Of a stretch of 64,000 bases of DNA, positions 43,215 through 51,709 are shown in pieces. Each line of letters opens with the position of its first letter. Within the stretch, counting starts at the first letter, position 1. Source of the DNA: Micromonospora sp. WMMD1082. Its GTDB lineage: Bacteria > Actinomycetota > Actinomycetes > Mycobacteriales > Micromonosporaceae. The stretch is taken from positions 5,411,001 through 5,475,000 of the forward strand of contig NZ_JARUBM010000002.1 of assembly GCF_029626175.1 (NCBI RefSeq), written 5' to 3'. The notes beneath the pieces were generated by a model, which made no database searches, was not told the origin of the DNA, and saw only the letters and a list, made by a program, of their open reading frames with translations. The position numbers and the translations under genes were made by a program.

Positions 43215-43420
43215 CCGAGGAACCTTCGGTGCAACTGCCCGGCCGGAGCCCATCCCATGTCCTGACTGGCTGCCAGCATGCACGAGCCCAGGTAGAGCGC
43301 CAGGGACACCGGAGCCTTGTCGTACTCGGCTTGCAGCTCAGCCCGACGGGTGCGGCATGGCCAGGGAGCACCACACCCGGCACAGGTCCAGATGGGCAGC
43401 ACCGGCCCGTGCGCGGTCAT
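43202..43420 (-). CDS. hypothetical small Cys-rich protein, 72 residues
   Basis: Contains a putative zinc-binding cluster C-x2-C-x5-C (WTCAGCGAPWPC) followed by a helical segment TRRAELQAEYDKAPVSLALY. ATG preceded by GGGAGGCGCC, a strong ribosome site. The start overlaps the upstream small gene stop as ATGA. No known function; similar short proteins occur in actinomycetes. Confidence 0.65.
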   Translation of the reverse strand: MTAHGPVLPIWTCAGCGAPWPCRTRRAELQAEYDKAPVSLALYLGSCMLAASQDMGWAPAGQLHRRFLGWLP

Positions 43421-43602
43421 GGCGCCTCCCTCGGCCAGTAGCCCCGGTTGATTGGCACCCGGTACGTGGCTCGGCAGCGGAGATCCCGTCCGCATCGGCA
43501 GGTCGCCCGCCTGGGGATGTGATTCCACGTCGGACGGTGCCTGCGCGCAAGCGTGAACGCTGCGCCAAGCAGGAACTGGTCGTAGGTCATGTGCCGGCTC
43601 AT
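43417..43602 (-). CDS. hypothetical small Cys-containing protein, 61 residues
   Basis: Starts MSRHMTYDQFLLGAAFTLA and contains a basic C-x-C-x4-C motif (CRCGRDLRC). First gene of the leftward trio; a GGGGG run lies close upstream. Coupled to the next gene by ATGA. Function unknown; the Cys pattern suggests metal binding. Confidence 0.55.
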   Translation of the reverse strand: MSRHMTYDQFLLGAAFTLARRHRPTWNHIPRRATCRCGRDLRCRATYRVPINRGYWPREAP

Positions 43603-43693
43603 CTGGCCCCCTTGTCGATAGGGGCGCGGCAGCCGGGCCACGCACGGTCATCCGACCACCACACCCGGCAACACCGTCCCATGCACGAGGGCA

Positions 43694-43710
43694 ATCCGCA
43701 ATATGCGGAT
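43694..43710. promoter_or_regulatory. candidate operator between the XRE gene and the small-gene trio
   Basis: Inverted repeat ATCCGCA-ATA-TGCGGAT (7-bp arms, 3-base centre) in the 164-bp divergent region. Its position suggests autoregulation and control of the leftward trio by the XRE protein; binding is inferred. Confidence 0.5.
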
Positions 43711-43766
43711 CGTCGACTTTCCTTCTGCGTGTCTGCGAAGGGAAGTCAGGTTTTTCGCATGGCAAG

Positions 43767-44651
43767 ATGACGGTCATGCCTCCACGTCAGAGCCCTACCG
43801 TCAGGCGCCGACGCTTGGCGCTGACCCTCCGGCAACTCCGTGACAGAGCAGGGATCACGTCAGCGGAAGCGGCGAGGCGCGTCGACCATGACGCGAGCTG
43901 GCTCAGCCGAATCGAGACGGCCGAGGTCCGGCCACACCCGAACGACGTGCGGGCCCTGCTGTCGCTGTACGGCGTGGAAGGTGCCCAGGCCGAAGCAGTG
44001 ATCGCGGTAGCTCGTCAGGCGAAGCAGCGCGGGTGGTGGCAGCGGTACAGCGACGTCTTGCCCGACTGGTTCGCCGCGTATGTCGGGATGGAGTCCGAGG
44101 CGTCCGTCATCCGCACCTACGAGTGCCAGATGGTGCCCGGCCTGTTGCAGACCGAGGAATACGCGCGGGCAGCCTTCGAGGGTGCGCCGGTCCCGATGCG
44201 AGACGGCGAGGTTGAGCGACAGGTCGCGCTGCGGATGGAGCGGCAAGCCATCCTGACGGTCGACGACCCGCCGATGCTCCGCGTGGTCATCGACGAGGGC
44301 GCGGCCCGCCGGATGGTTGGCGGTCCGGAGGTACTGCACCAGCAGCTCACACGACTGGTGGAGGAGTCCACACGGAGCAACGTCCAGATTCAGCTGCTGC
44401 CTTACTCGGCTGGCGTCGGGTTCGATGGCAGTTTCGTGATCCTCGACTTTCCGCCGATGCCCGAACCCTACCCGGACGCAGCCGAGGAGCGCATGGTCTA
44501 CGTCGACACCCTGACCGGGGCGCTATACCTGGAACGTCCAGGGGAGATCGCCGCCTACGCCGCAGCGCACGAACAACTACAAGCCCTTGCGCTGGCACCC
44601 AAGCCCACGCGAGATACGCTGCGTGCGATTGCAGCAGACCTGATCACCTAG
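43767..44651 (+). CDS. WhiJ-like XRE family regulator (DUF5753/Scr1 family)
   Basis: Regulator of 294 residues with an N-terminal XRE helix-turn-helix (about 13-70: LRQLRDRAGITSAEAARRVDHD) and a C-terminal DUF5753 domain (WFAAYVGMESEASVIRTYE, VPGLLQTEEYARAA). In Streptomyces such genes pair with DUF397 genes and influence development; the pair has been proposed to be toxin-antitoxin-like. The first ATG is used, but the ATG three codons later is possible; neither has a good ribosome site, so a leaderless mRNA is possible. The DUF397 gene follows after 11 bases. Confidence 0.88.
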   Translation: MTVMPPRQSPTVRRRRLALTLRQLRDRAGITSAEAARRVDHDASWLSRIETAEVRPHPNDVRALLSLYGVEGAQAEAVIAVARQAKQRGWWQRYSDVLPDWFAAYVGMESEASVIRTYECQMVPGLLQTEEYARAAFEGAPVPMRDGEVERQVALRMERQAILTVDDPPMLRVVIDEGAARRMVGGPEVLHQQLTRLVEESTRSNVQIQLLPYSAGVGFDGSFVILDFPPMPEPYPDAAEERMVYVDTLTGALYLERPGEIAAYAAAHEQLQALALAPKPTRDTLRAIAADLIT

Positions 44652-44662
44652 GAGGCCACGGC

Positions 44663-44857
44663 ATGGACCTGCCTCGCGTCACCTGGCGCAAGAGCACCAG
44701 GTCCGGCTCCAGCGGCAACTGCGTCGAGGTCGCCACACCGCCCCAGGTCGTCATGGTCCGCGACAGCAAGGACCGGCAGGGCCCAGTGCTGTCCTTCACC
44801 GCCGACCAGTGGGCCGGCTTTGTCCAGGGAATCAAGACCGGCAGCCTCGACGCCTGA
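44663..44857 (+). CDS. DUF397 domain protein
   Basis: 64-residue protein with the standard DUF397 pattern: WRKSTRSGSSGNCVEVA, VVMVRDSKDRQGPVLSF, WAGFVQGIKTG. AGGAGG ribosome site 7 bases upstream. Partner of the preceding WhiJ-like regulator; molecular function is unproven. Confidence 0.9.
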   Translation: MDLPRVTWRKSTRSGSSGNCVEVATPPQVVMVRDSKDRQGPVLSFTADQWAGFVQGIKTGSLDA

Positions 44858-44867
44858 GCAACGGCAG

Positions 44868-44929
44868 ACCTGACATCGCCGCGCCGGGTGGTGCTCCCGC
44901 ACGGGACCGCCCGGGCCGACACGGCAGGG
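44868..44929. repeat. 62-bp direct repeat, right copy
   Basis: Second copy of the metE-terminator repeat (ACCTGACATCG ... ACACGGCAGGG), 9 mismatches by hand. Its stem is weaker than in the left copy owing to mismatches. It lies between the DUF397 gene and the convergent DMT transporter gene and probably still terminates transcription. Confidence 0.7.
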
Positions 44930-44934
44930 CGGCG

Positions 44935-45930
44935 TCAGCGGCGCGTGGCAAGGACCACGCCGGTGAGGCAGAGGGCACCGCCCAGCAGGGAGAGCGCCGC
45001 CGGCATCTCGCCCAGCAGCGTCCAGGAGAGCAGGACGGTCACCGGCGGAACCAGGTAGGTCGTGGCGGTGGTGCGACCCGCGGTCCAGTGGGACAGGACG
45101 TAGCCCCAGGTCAGGAAGCCGATCGCGGTCGGGAAGACGCCCAGGTACAGCATGCCGAGGGTGGCCGCTGGCGGGGCCGTGGCGAGTTCCCCGAGCAGCG
45201 CGGGGGCGAACGGCAGCAGGGCCACCGTGCCGGCCAGCGCGCCGAGCCAGGTCATCCGCACGGCGTCCACGCGTGCCAGCAGGCGTTTCTGGAGCAGCAC
45301 GCCGAAGGCGTACAGCATGGCGGAGAACACCGCCAGCGCGACGCCGACCTTGTCGGCGTGCCCGGTGAAGCCGCCGGCGGCGATCAGAGCCACGCCCGCG
45401 AAGGCGACCGCCACCCCCACGCCGAGCCGGCCGGTGAGCCGCTCGCCCAGGACGAGGATCGCGGCCACCGCGACCAGGATGGGCGCGACCGCCACCAGCA
45501 GTGCCGCCGTCCCGGCGTCGACCAGCCGCTCGGCGGCGTTGAGCGCCACGTTGTACCCGCCGAACCAGGCCACGCCCCAGAGCGCGACGAGCCCCAGGGT
45601 CCGTCCACCGGGCCGGCCGGAGCGGCGGGACGCCGGGCCGCCCGGTTCCGGCGTGCCGTGCCCCGGGCGCCCGCTGCGGCGTCGGGCGCCGGTGGTGAGG
45701 GCCACGAACGCGCTCAGCGCGATGCACGCCGCCGCCATCCGGCCCAGCGCCATGGCGCCGGGGGAGTAGTCGTGCCCGGCGAACCTGATGCCGACGAACG
45801 CCGACGCCCAGAGCAGCACCGTCGTCCCGGCGGCGGCGCCGATCGGCCAGGACCGGGGCCGATCGGCGGGCCGGGCGGGGGCGTCCCCGGCGGCGTCCCG
45901 GGTGCGGGCGGTGGTCTCGGAGCGGGTCAT
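44935..45930 (-). CDS. EamA/DMT family transporter
   Basis: Ten-span drug/metabolite exporter of 331 residues made of two EamA repeats (GTTVLLWASAFVGIRFAG; second repeat KVGVALAVFSAMLYAFGVLL). A 30-residue basic loop rich in Gly, Pro and Arg separates spans 2 and 3. It diverges from a LysR regulator that probably controls it. Substrate unknown, perhaps an amino acid. Confidence 0.9.
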   Translation of the reverse strand: MTRSETTARTRDAAGDAPARPADRPRSWPIGAAAGTTVLLWASAFVGIRFAGHDYSPGAMALGRMAAACIALSAFVALTTGARRRSGRPGHGTPEPGGPASRRSGRPGGRTLGLVALWGVAWFGGYNVALNAAERLVDAGTAALLVAVAPILVAVAAILVLGERLTGRLGVGVAVAFAGVALIAAGGFTGHADKVGVALAVFSAMLYAFGVLLQKRLLARVDAVRMTWLGALAGTVALLPFAPALLGELATAPPAATLGMLYLGVFPTAIGFLTWGYVLSHWTAGRTTATTYLVPPVTVLLSWTLLGEMPAALSLLGGALCLTGVVLATRR

Positions 45931-45999
45931 GCGGTGATTCTGATCCGGCTGACTCTTAAGGACCAGCGACTATTTCTACACGACAGTTCAGTAGCGCTT

Positions 46000-46005
46000 T
46001 ATAGT
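46000..46005 (+). promoter_or_regulatory. -10 box TATAGT of a probably leaderless LysR gene
   Basis: TATAGT ends six bases before the GTG start, so transcription should begin at or next to the start codon, giving a leaderless mRNA. The surrounding 45960-46005 is AT-rich for this genome and holds the divergent promoter of the DMT gene. Confidence 0.6.
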
Positions 46006-46011
46006 TGCGGC

Positions 46012-46917
46012 GTGCTCGACGTCCACCGCCTCCGGGTCTTCCGTTCCGTCGTCGCGTCCGGGTCGGTCCAGGCGGCCGCCGCGAACCTGGGCTACACCCC
46101 TTCCGCCGTCAGCCAGCACCTCACCGCGCTCCAGCGCGAGACGGGCCTCACCCTGCTCGCCCGGGTCGGGCGGGGCCTGCGACCCACGGCCGCCGGGCAC
46201 GCCCTGGCCGCCGAGACGGACCGGGTGCTCGCCCGCCTCGGCGAGGCCGAGTCGCTCATCGCCGACCTGCGATCGGGTCGCACCGGTGTCCTGTCCATCG
46301 CCTACTTCGCGTCGGTCGGCGCGGCGTGGATGCCGCTCGTGGTGCGGCGGATCACCGCCGACCTCCCCGGCGTCCGGCTCGACCTGGAACTGCGCGAGCA
46401 CATCCCGAACAGCCGGGAGGAACGCGCCGACCTCCAGGTGATGGTGGCGCCCGCCGGCTTCGACCCCGGTTCGGGCTTCACCGCCCACCACCTTCTCGAC
46501 GACTCCTACGTCGCCGCGCTGCCCGCCGGGCACCGCTTCGCCGACCGGGAGGCGGTGGACCTGGCCGACCTCGCCGACGACCGCTGGATCGACAACGACT
46601 TCGCCCGGGGCTGGTGCCGCGCCAACCTCATCGAAGCCTGCACCGCCGCGGGCTTCAGCCCCACGTTCCGGGTCGAGGCGCACGACTACCCGACGGCGCT
46701 CGCCTTCGTCGGCGCCGGCATCGGTCTCACGGTGCTCCCCGCGCTCGCCGCGGCGACGCTGCCCGACGGCGTGACCAGTGTCCGGCTGGTCCGCCCCACG
46801 CCGATGCGGTCGATCCACGTGGTGGTGCACGATGCGGTCGAGCACACACCGGCGGTGCGAACCGCGCTCGCCGCGCTCCGGGAGGCGGCTACTGACCGGC
46901 CGGGCGGAACCCGGTGA
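46012..46917 (+). CDS. LysR family transcriptional regulator
   Basis: 301 residues: N-terminal winged HTH (1-60: LRVFRSVVASGSVQAAAANL, SAVSQHLTALQRETG) and LysR substrate-binding domain (90-295, PBP2 fold). Likely regulator of the divergent DMT exporter. GTG start with no ribosome site but a -10 box just upstream. Its 3' end overlaps the convergent methyltransferase gene by 29 bases. Confidence 0.92.
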   Translation: MLDVHRLRVFRSVVASGSVQAAAANLGYTPSAVSQHLTALQRETGLTLLARVGRGLRPTAAGHALAAETDRVLARLGEAESLIADLRSGRTGVLSIAYFASVGAAWMPLVVRRITADLPGVRLDLELREHIPNSREERADLQVMVAPAGFDPGSGFTAHHLLDDSYVAALPAGHRFADREAVDLADLADDRWIDNDFARGWCRANLIEACTAAGFSPTFRVEAHDYPTALAFVGAGIGLTVLPALAAATLPDGVTSVRLVRPTPMRSIHVVVHDAVEHTPAVRTALAALREAATDRPGGTR

Positions 46918-47592
46918 CCAGGTACTGCATCCGATGTTCGTGGTGCGGTGCCACGCCGTACCGCCGGTCCAGTTCGTAGATCGACCGCAGCGGCGTGGCC
47001 GCGACCTTCGTCAGGCCCGCCCGTTCCAGCACCGCCACGGTCTGGTCGATGGAGGTCGCGGTGGCCAGCGGCAGCGCCGCCCGGACCTCGCCGTCGTAGT
47101 GGTCGGCGAAGTTCTCGGTGGCGTCGTCCAGGCCGTGCGGGAACCAGGTGCTGTCGACCACCGCGACCGTGCCGCCGGGGCGCAGCAGGCGGATCCAGTT
47201 CGCCACCGCCGTCTCCGGCTCGCGCAGCGTCCACATCACGTAGCGGCTGACGACGGCGTCGAAGCTGGCGGCCGGAAAGTCCGGGCGTACGGCGTCGCCG
47301 TGCCGGATGACCGGGCCGGCGACCATCGCGGCGGCGTGCACCCGAGCCCGGTCCAGCATGCCCTCGGCGAGGTCGATGCCGGTGACCCGGTGGCCGAGTC
47401 CGGCCAGCACCATGGCGGCCTGCCCGGTGCCGGTGCCGACGTCGAGCACGTCCAGCGGCGCCGGTGGCAGGGCTTCGGCCCAGACCTGTGCCCAGGCCCG
47501 CTGGTCGGCGGCGAGGCGGTCGGGCCGTCGCTGGTACTCGTCGTAGCCGGGCGCGCGGCCGGTCCAGTACGCGTTGATCCGGTCCTGCGCCG

Positions 47593-47596
<4 letters not shown>
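46889..47596 (-). CDS. class I SAM-dependent methyltransferase
   Basis: UbiE/Methyltransf_11-like enzyme of 235 residues with motif I VLDVGTGTGQAAMVLAGLG (about 50-68) and VTGIDLAEGML. ATGA overlap with the siderophore importer ATPase gene places it last in the iron operon, so it could modify the siderophore or an intermediate; the substrate is not known. Confidence 0.88.
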
Positions 47597-48374
<778 letters not shown>

Positions 48375-48378
<4 letters not shown>

Positions 48379-49361
48379 GCGCCGGTCCCGAACCGCTGCA
48401 CGATCCGGTCGAGGCCGTCGATCGACAGGGGGGTCGGTGGCTCGGTGAAGTTGAACAGCTGGGTCAGCACGTCGCCGTTGCGGACGGCGGTGAGCTGCTC
48501 GGCGCCGGGGAGGCCGGTCAGGCCCTGCTCGACCGCCGCCGGGTCGCCGTCGCCGTAGAGCAGGATGAGCACGTCGGGGTTGCGGCCGAGCAGTTCCTCG
48601 ACGGTGACCTCGAAGACCCGTTCCGGGGTGTCGCCGAAGACGTTGCGCAGGCCGGCGGCCTCCAGCTGCGGGTGGGCCATGCTGGCGGTGCCGTACGCGT
48701 ACGTGACGCCGCCGCCGACCGTCGGGTACAGCACCGCCGCGGTGCGGCCGGACGAGGCACCCGCCCCGGCCCGGATCGTCGCCATCCGCTCCTTGAGCGC
48801 GCCGACGGCATCGGCGGCCGCCGCCTCACGACCGAACACCCGGCCGTACGTCTCCAGTTGGGCGTAGATGTCGTCGAAGGTGGGCGTGGCCGTGGTGTTC
48901 GGGCACATCGCGGGCTCCTCCAGCAGTGGGATGTCCACGGCCGAGAGGGTGTCGCGGGAGAGGTTGTCGACCTCGCCGAGCACCAGATCGGGTTCCTGGC
49001 TGATCACGACCTCCTTGGAGATCTGCAGGTGGCCGCTGGTGTCGGTCTTGTCGGTGAGCAGCGGGATCCGGTCCAGCTCGGCGAGGGTGGCGGCGTCGTA
49101 GTACTCCCTGGGGTACTGCCCGGCCCGGGCGGTGACCCGGTCCATGACGCCGAGCGAGTGCAGGTACGGCACGGCCGCGCTCTTGAGCAGGACGATCCGC
49201 TGGGGCGCGGCGTCGAAGGTCACGTCCACGCCGCAGTTGGTGACGGTGACCGGGTAGCCCGGGCCGGTGGCGGTCGGCTCGTCGGCGGCCCCGCCGCAGG
49301 CGGCGACCAGCAGCATGAGGGCGGACGCGGCGGCGGTGCCGGCGAGACGGGTTGCCTTCAT
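48375..49361 (-). CDS. ferric-siderophore binding lipoprotein (FecB type)
   Basis: 328-residue periplasmic-binding-like protein, type III fold. Lipobox LVAAC with lipidated C22, then VTVTNCGVDVTFDAAPQRIVLL, EPDLVLGEVDN and VEELLGRNPDVLILL. The start is the ATG with GAGGAG upstream rather than the ATG six codons earlier. Presumed receptor for the siderophore made by the neighbouring genes. Confidence 0.93.
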
Positions 49362-49386
49362 CGATTCTCCTCGACTCATCGGGTGC

Positions 49387-50475
49387 TCAGGCGTCGGTGG
49401 CGTGCAGACGCCGGATCAGGATCAGCAGGAAGGGGGCGCCGAGCAGGGCGGTGATGATCCCGATCGGGATCTCCTGGGGAGCCAGCAGGACGCGGGCGAG
49501 CACGTCGGCCCAGACCAGGAGGATGGCGCCGAGCAGGGCGGCGACCGGCACCACGCGTACGTGCGGTGCCCCGACGATGCGCCGGGCCAGGTGCGGGACG
49601 ACGAGGCCGACGAACCCGATGCTGCCGGCGGCGGAGACCAGCACACCGACGCTGAGGGACACCAGCACGAGCAGGCGGAGCCGGAACCGGTCGGGTGACA
49701 CGCCGAGGGTCTGTGCGGTCTCGTCGCCGATGGCCAGCACGTCGAGCCGTCGACCGGCGATGGTCAGGTAGCCGATCATGCCGCACAGCACGACCGCGGC
49801 CACCAGCAGCAGGGCGTTCCACCGGGCCAGCCCGAGGGAACCGAGCAGCCAGAACATCACCGACCGGGCGCCCTCGGCGGAGCCGGAGGCGAAGATCAGG
49901 AAGCTGGTGGTGGCGTAGAGCGCGTAGCCGACGGCGACGCCGGAGAGCAGCAACCGGATCGAGGTCACCCGCCCACCGCTGCGCGCGATGAGGAAGACCA
50001 GTAGCGACGCACCGAGCGCGCCGAGGAAGGCGCTGGTGGACAGGGCGTACTGCCCGAAGCCCGCGCCGGCCCCGAACAGGATCGCCGCGGCGGCCCCGCT
50101 GGAGGCGCCGGAGTTGATGCCGAGCAGGTACGGGTCGGCCAGCACGTTGCGCACCATGGCCTGCAACGCCACGCCGCACACCGCCAGTCCGGCGCCGACC
50201 AGCATGCCGAGCAGGACCCGGGGCAGCCGGACCTGCCAGACGATGGCCTCCTGCGGCGGCGTCCAGGTCACCTCGCCGGGCAGGCCGACGAGGTGGTGCC
50301 CGATGATCCGGGCCACGGTCGCCGGGGGGATCCCGATCGCGCCGGAGCCGACCGCGGCCACCCCGGTCAGGATCAGCCCGACCGCCAGGGCGAGCAGCCA
50401 GAGCCCGGTCCGGCGGCGCTGTGCCGCGACGCCGAGCAGGTCCGGCCGGCCCGTCGGCAGGGCGGTGACGGTCAC
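49387..50475 (-). CDS. FecCD family siderophore ABC permease
   Basis: Permease of 362 residues with nine to ten spans (VRLPRVLLGMLVGAGLAVCG, GINSGASSGAAAAILFG, GFVGLVVPHLARRIVG). A single gene replaces the FecC/FecD pair, so it probably acts as a homodimer. GTG start with a GGGGG site; the preceding 106 bp, with an AT-rich patch (50505-50525), could hold a secondary promoter. Confidence 0.93.
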   Translation of the reverse strand: MTVTALPTGRPDLLGVAAQRRRTGLWLLALAVGLILTGVAAVGSGAIGIPPATVARIIGHHLVGLPGEVTWTPPQEAIVWQVRLPRVLLGMLVGAGLAVCGVALQAMVRNVLADPYLLGINSGASSGAAAAILFGAGAGFGQYALSTSAFLGALGASLLVFLIARSGGRVTSIRLLLSGVAVGYALYATTSFLIFASGSAEGARSVMFWLLGSLGLARWNALLLVAAVVLCGMIGYLTIAGRRLDVLAIGDETAQTLGVSPDRFRLRLLVLVSLSVGVLVSAAGSIGFVGLVVPHLARRIVGAPHVRVVPVAALLGAILLVWADVLARVLLAPQEIPIGIITALLGAPFLLILIRRLHATDA

Positions 50476-50581
50476 CGTACCCCCATCTGCATTCCCTTGG
50501 TTCTTGCAAATACTTGGCAAAAGCTAGCAGCAAGATCAGGGCAGCGGAAGGCGGATGAGTCGTTGCTCACCGAGCGGGAGG

Positions 50582-51709
50582 TCAGCGGCCCCAGACGCGG
50601 GCGAGAGCGAGCGGGTCACCGGTGGTGAAGTTCGGCGGATCGTGCAGCAGGAAGTCGCGGTGGCTGATGTTCCACGCGTAGGCACCGGCCATCCCGAAGA
50701 CGAGGACGTCGCCGACCGCGATCGGGTCGCCGTCGTCCGGGTGGGCCAGCACGTCCTTCGGCGTGCAGAGCTGGCCGACGACGGTGACCGGGCCGCCGTC
50801 GGTCCGGGGCCCGGCCCCGCCCCGGGGCACCACGACGAACGGCTGGGAGTGCCCCTTGGCGGCCGGGGTCCGCAGGTGGTGGGTGCCGCCCGCGACGATC
50901 ACGAACCACCGGCCCTGGGACCGTTTGACGTCGACGACCTCGGTCAGGTACGAGCCGCAGTAGACGCTCACGGCGCGACCCGGCTCGATCCGCAGGCGGA
51001 CCGTCGGGTGTTCGGCCAGCACCTCGCCGAGCAGCCGGCCGTAGGTGTGCCAGTCGAAGCGGCGATCCGGGTGGCGGTAGTCGACGGCCATGCCGCCGCC
51101 GACGTTCACCTCCCCGGCGCGCAGGTGCCGCACCGCCCACTCCGTCACCCCGCGCGCCACCGTCGCAGCGGCCGCCGGGTCGAGCCCGCTGGCCAGGTGG
51201 GCGTGCACGCCGCGTACCCGGACCCCGGCCGGCGGGTCGTCGGTGAGCCGGACCGCCTCCTGCGGGTCCATCCCGAACGGGCTCGCCGCGCCGCCCATCA
51301 CCAGGACCGCGCCCGGCGTGGCGACGGGCAGGTTGACCCGCAACAGCACGTCGACCGTACGCCCGGCGGCGCGGGCCAGCCCGGCGAGGCGGTGCAGCTC
51401 CGTGGCGGACTCGACGTGCACCCGGGCCACCTCGGCGGCCAGTGCCGCGGCGAGATCCTCCTCGGTCTTGCCCGGTCCGGCGAAGGCGGCCACCCGCCGG
51501 CCGGGCAGCACGGCGGCCAGGTGGTGCAGTTCGCCGCGACTGGCGGCCTCGAAACCGTCGACCGTGCCCGCGAGGGTCCGCAGGATCCCCGGGTCGGGGT
51601 TGGCCTTCACGGCGTAGAGCAGCTCGACCCGCTCGGGCAGGGCCGCCCGGACGGCGGCGGCGTGGCCGGCCAGGGCGGCGAGGTCGTAGACGTACGCCGG
51701 TCGGGTCAC
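50582..51709 (-). CDS. PLP-dependent decarboxylase, PvsE/SbnH-like
   Basis: Fold-type III (LysA-like) decarboxylase of 375 residues. PLP lysine K35 in YAVKANPD, HAHLASGLD, phosphate-binding GGGMAVDY, EPGRAVS, and the C-terminal active-site LCTPKD. In NRPS-independent siderophore clusters such enzymes decarboxylate a citryl-amino-acid intermediate (citryl-serine in vibrioferrin, citryl-diaminopropionate in staphyloferrin B). GTG start overlapping the IucA/IucC stop (GTGA). Confidence 0.85.
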   Translation of the reverse strand: MTRPAYVYDLAALAGHAAAVRAALPERVELLYAVKANPDPGILRTLAGTVDGFEAASRGELHHLAAVLPGRRVAAFAGPGKTEEDLAAALAAEVARVHVESATELHRLAGLARAAGRTVDVLLRVNLPVATPGAVLVMGGAASPFGMDPQEAVRLTDDPPAGVRVRGVHAHLASGLDPAAAATVARGVTEWAVRHLRAGEVNVGGGMAVDYRHPDRRFDWHTYGRLLGEVLAEHPTVRLRIEPGRAVSVYCGSYLTEVVDVKRSQGRWFVIVAGGTHHLRTPAAKGHSQPFVVVPRGGAGPRTDGGPVTVVGQLCTPKDVLAHPDDGDPIAVGDVLVFGMAGAYAWNISHRDFLLHDPPNFTTGDPLALARVWGR

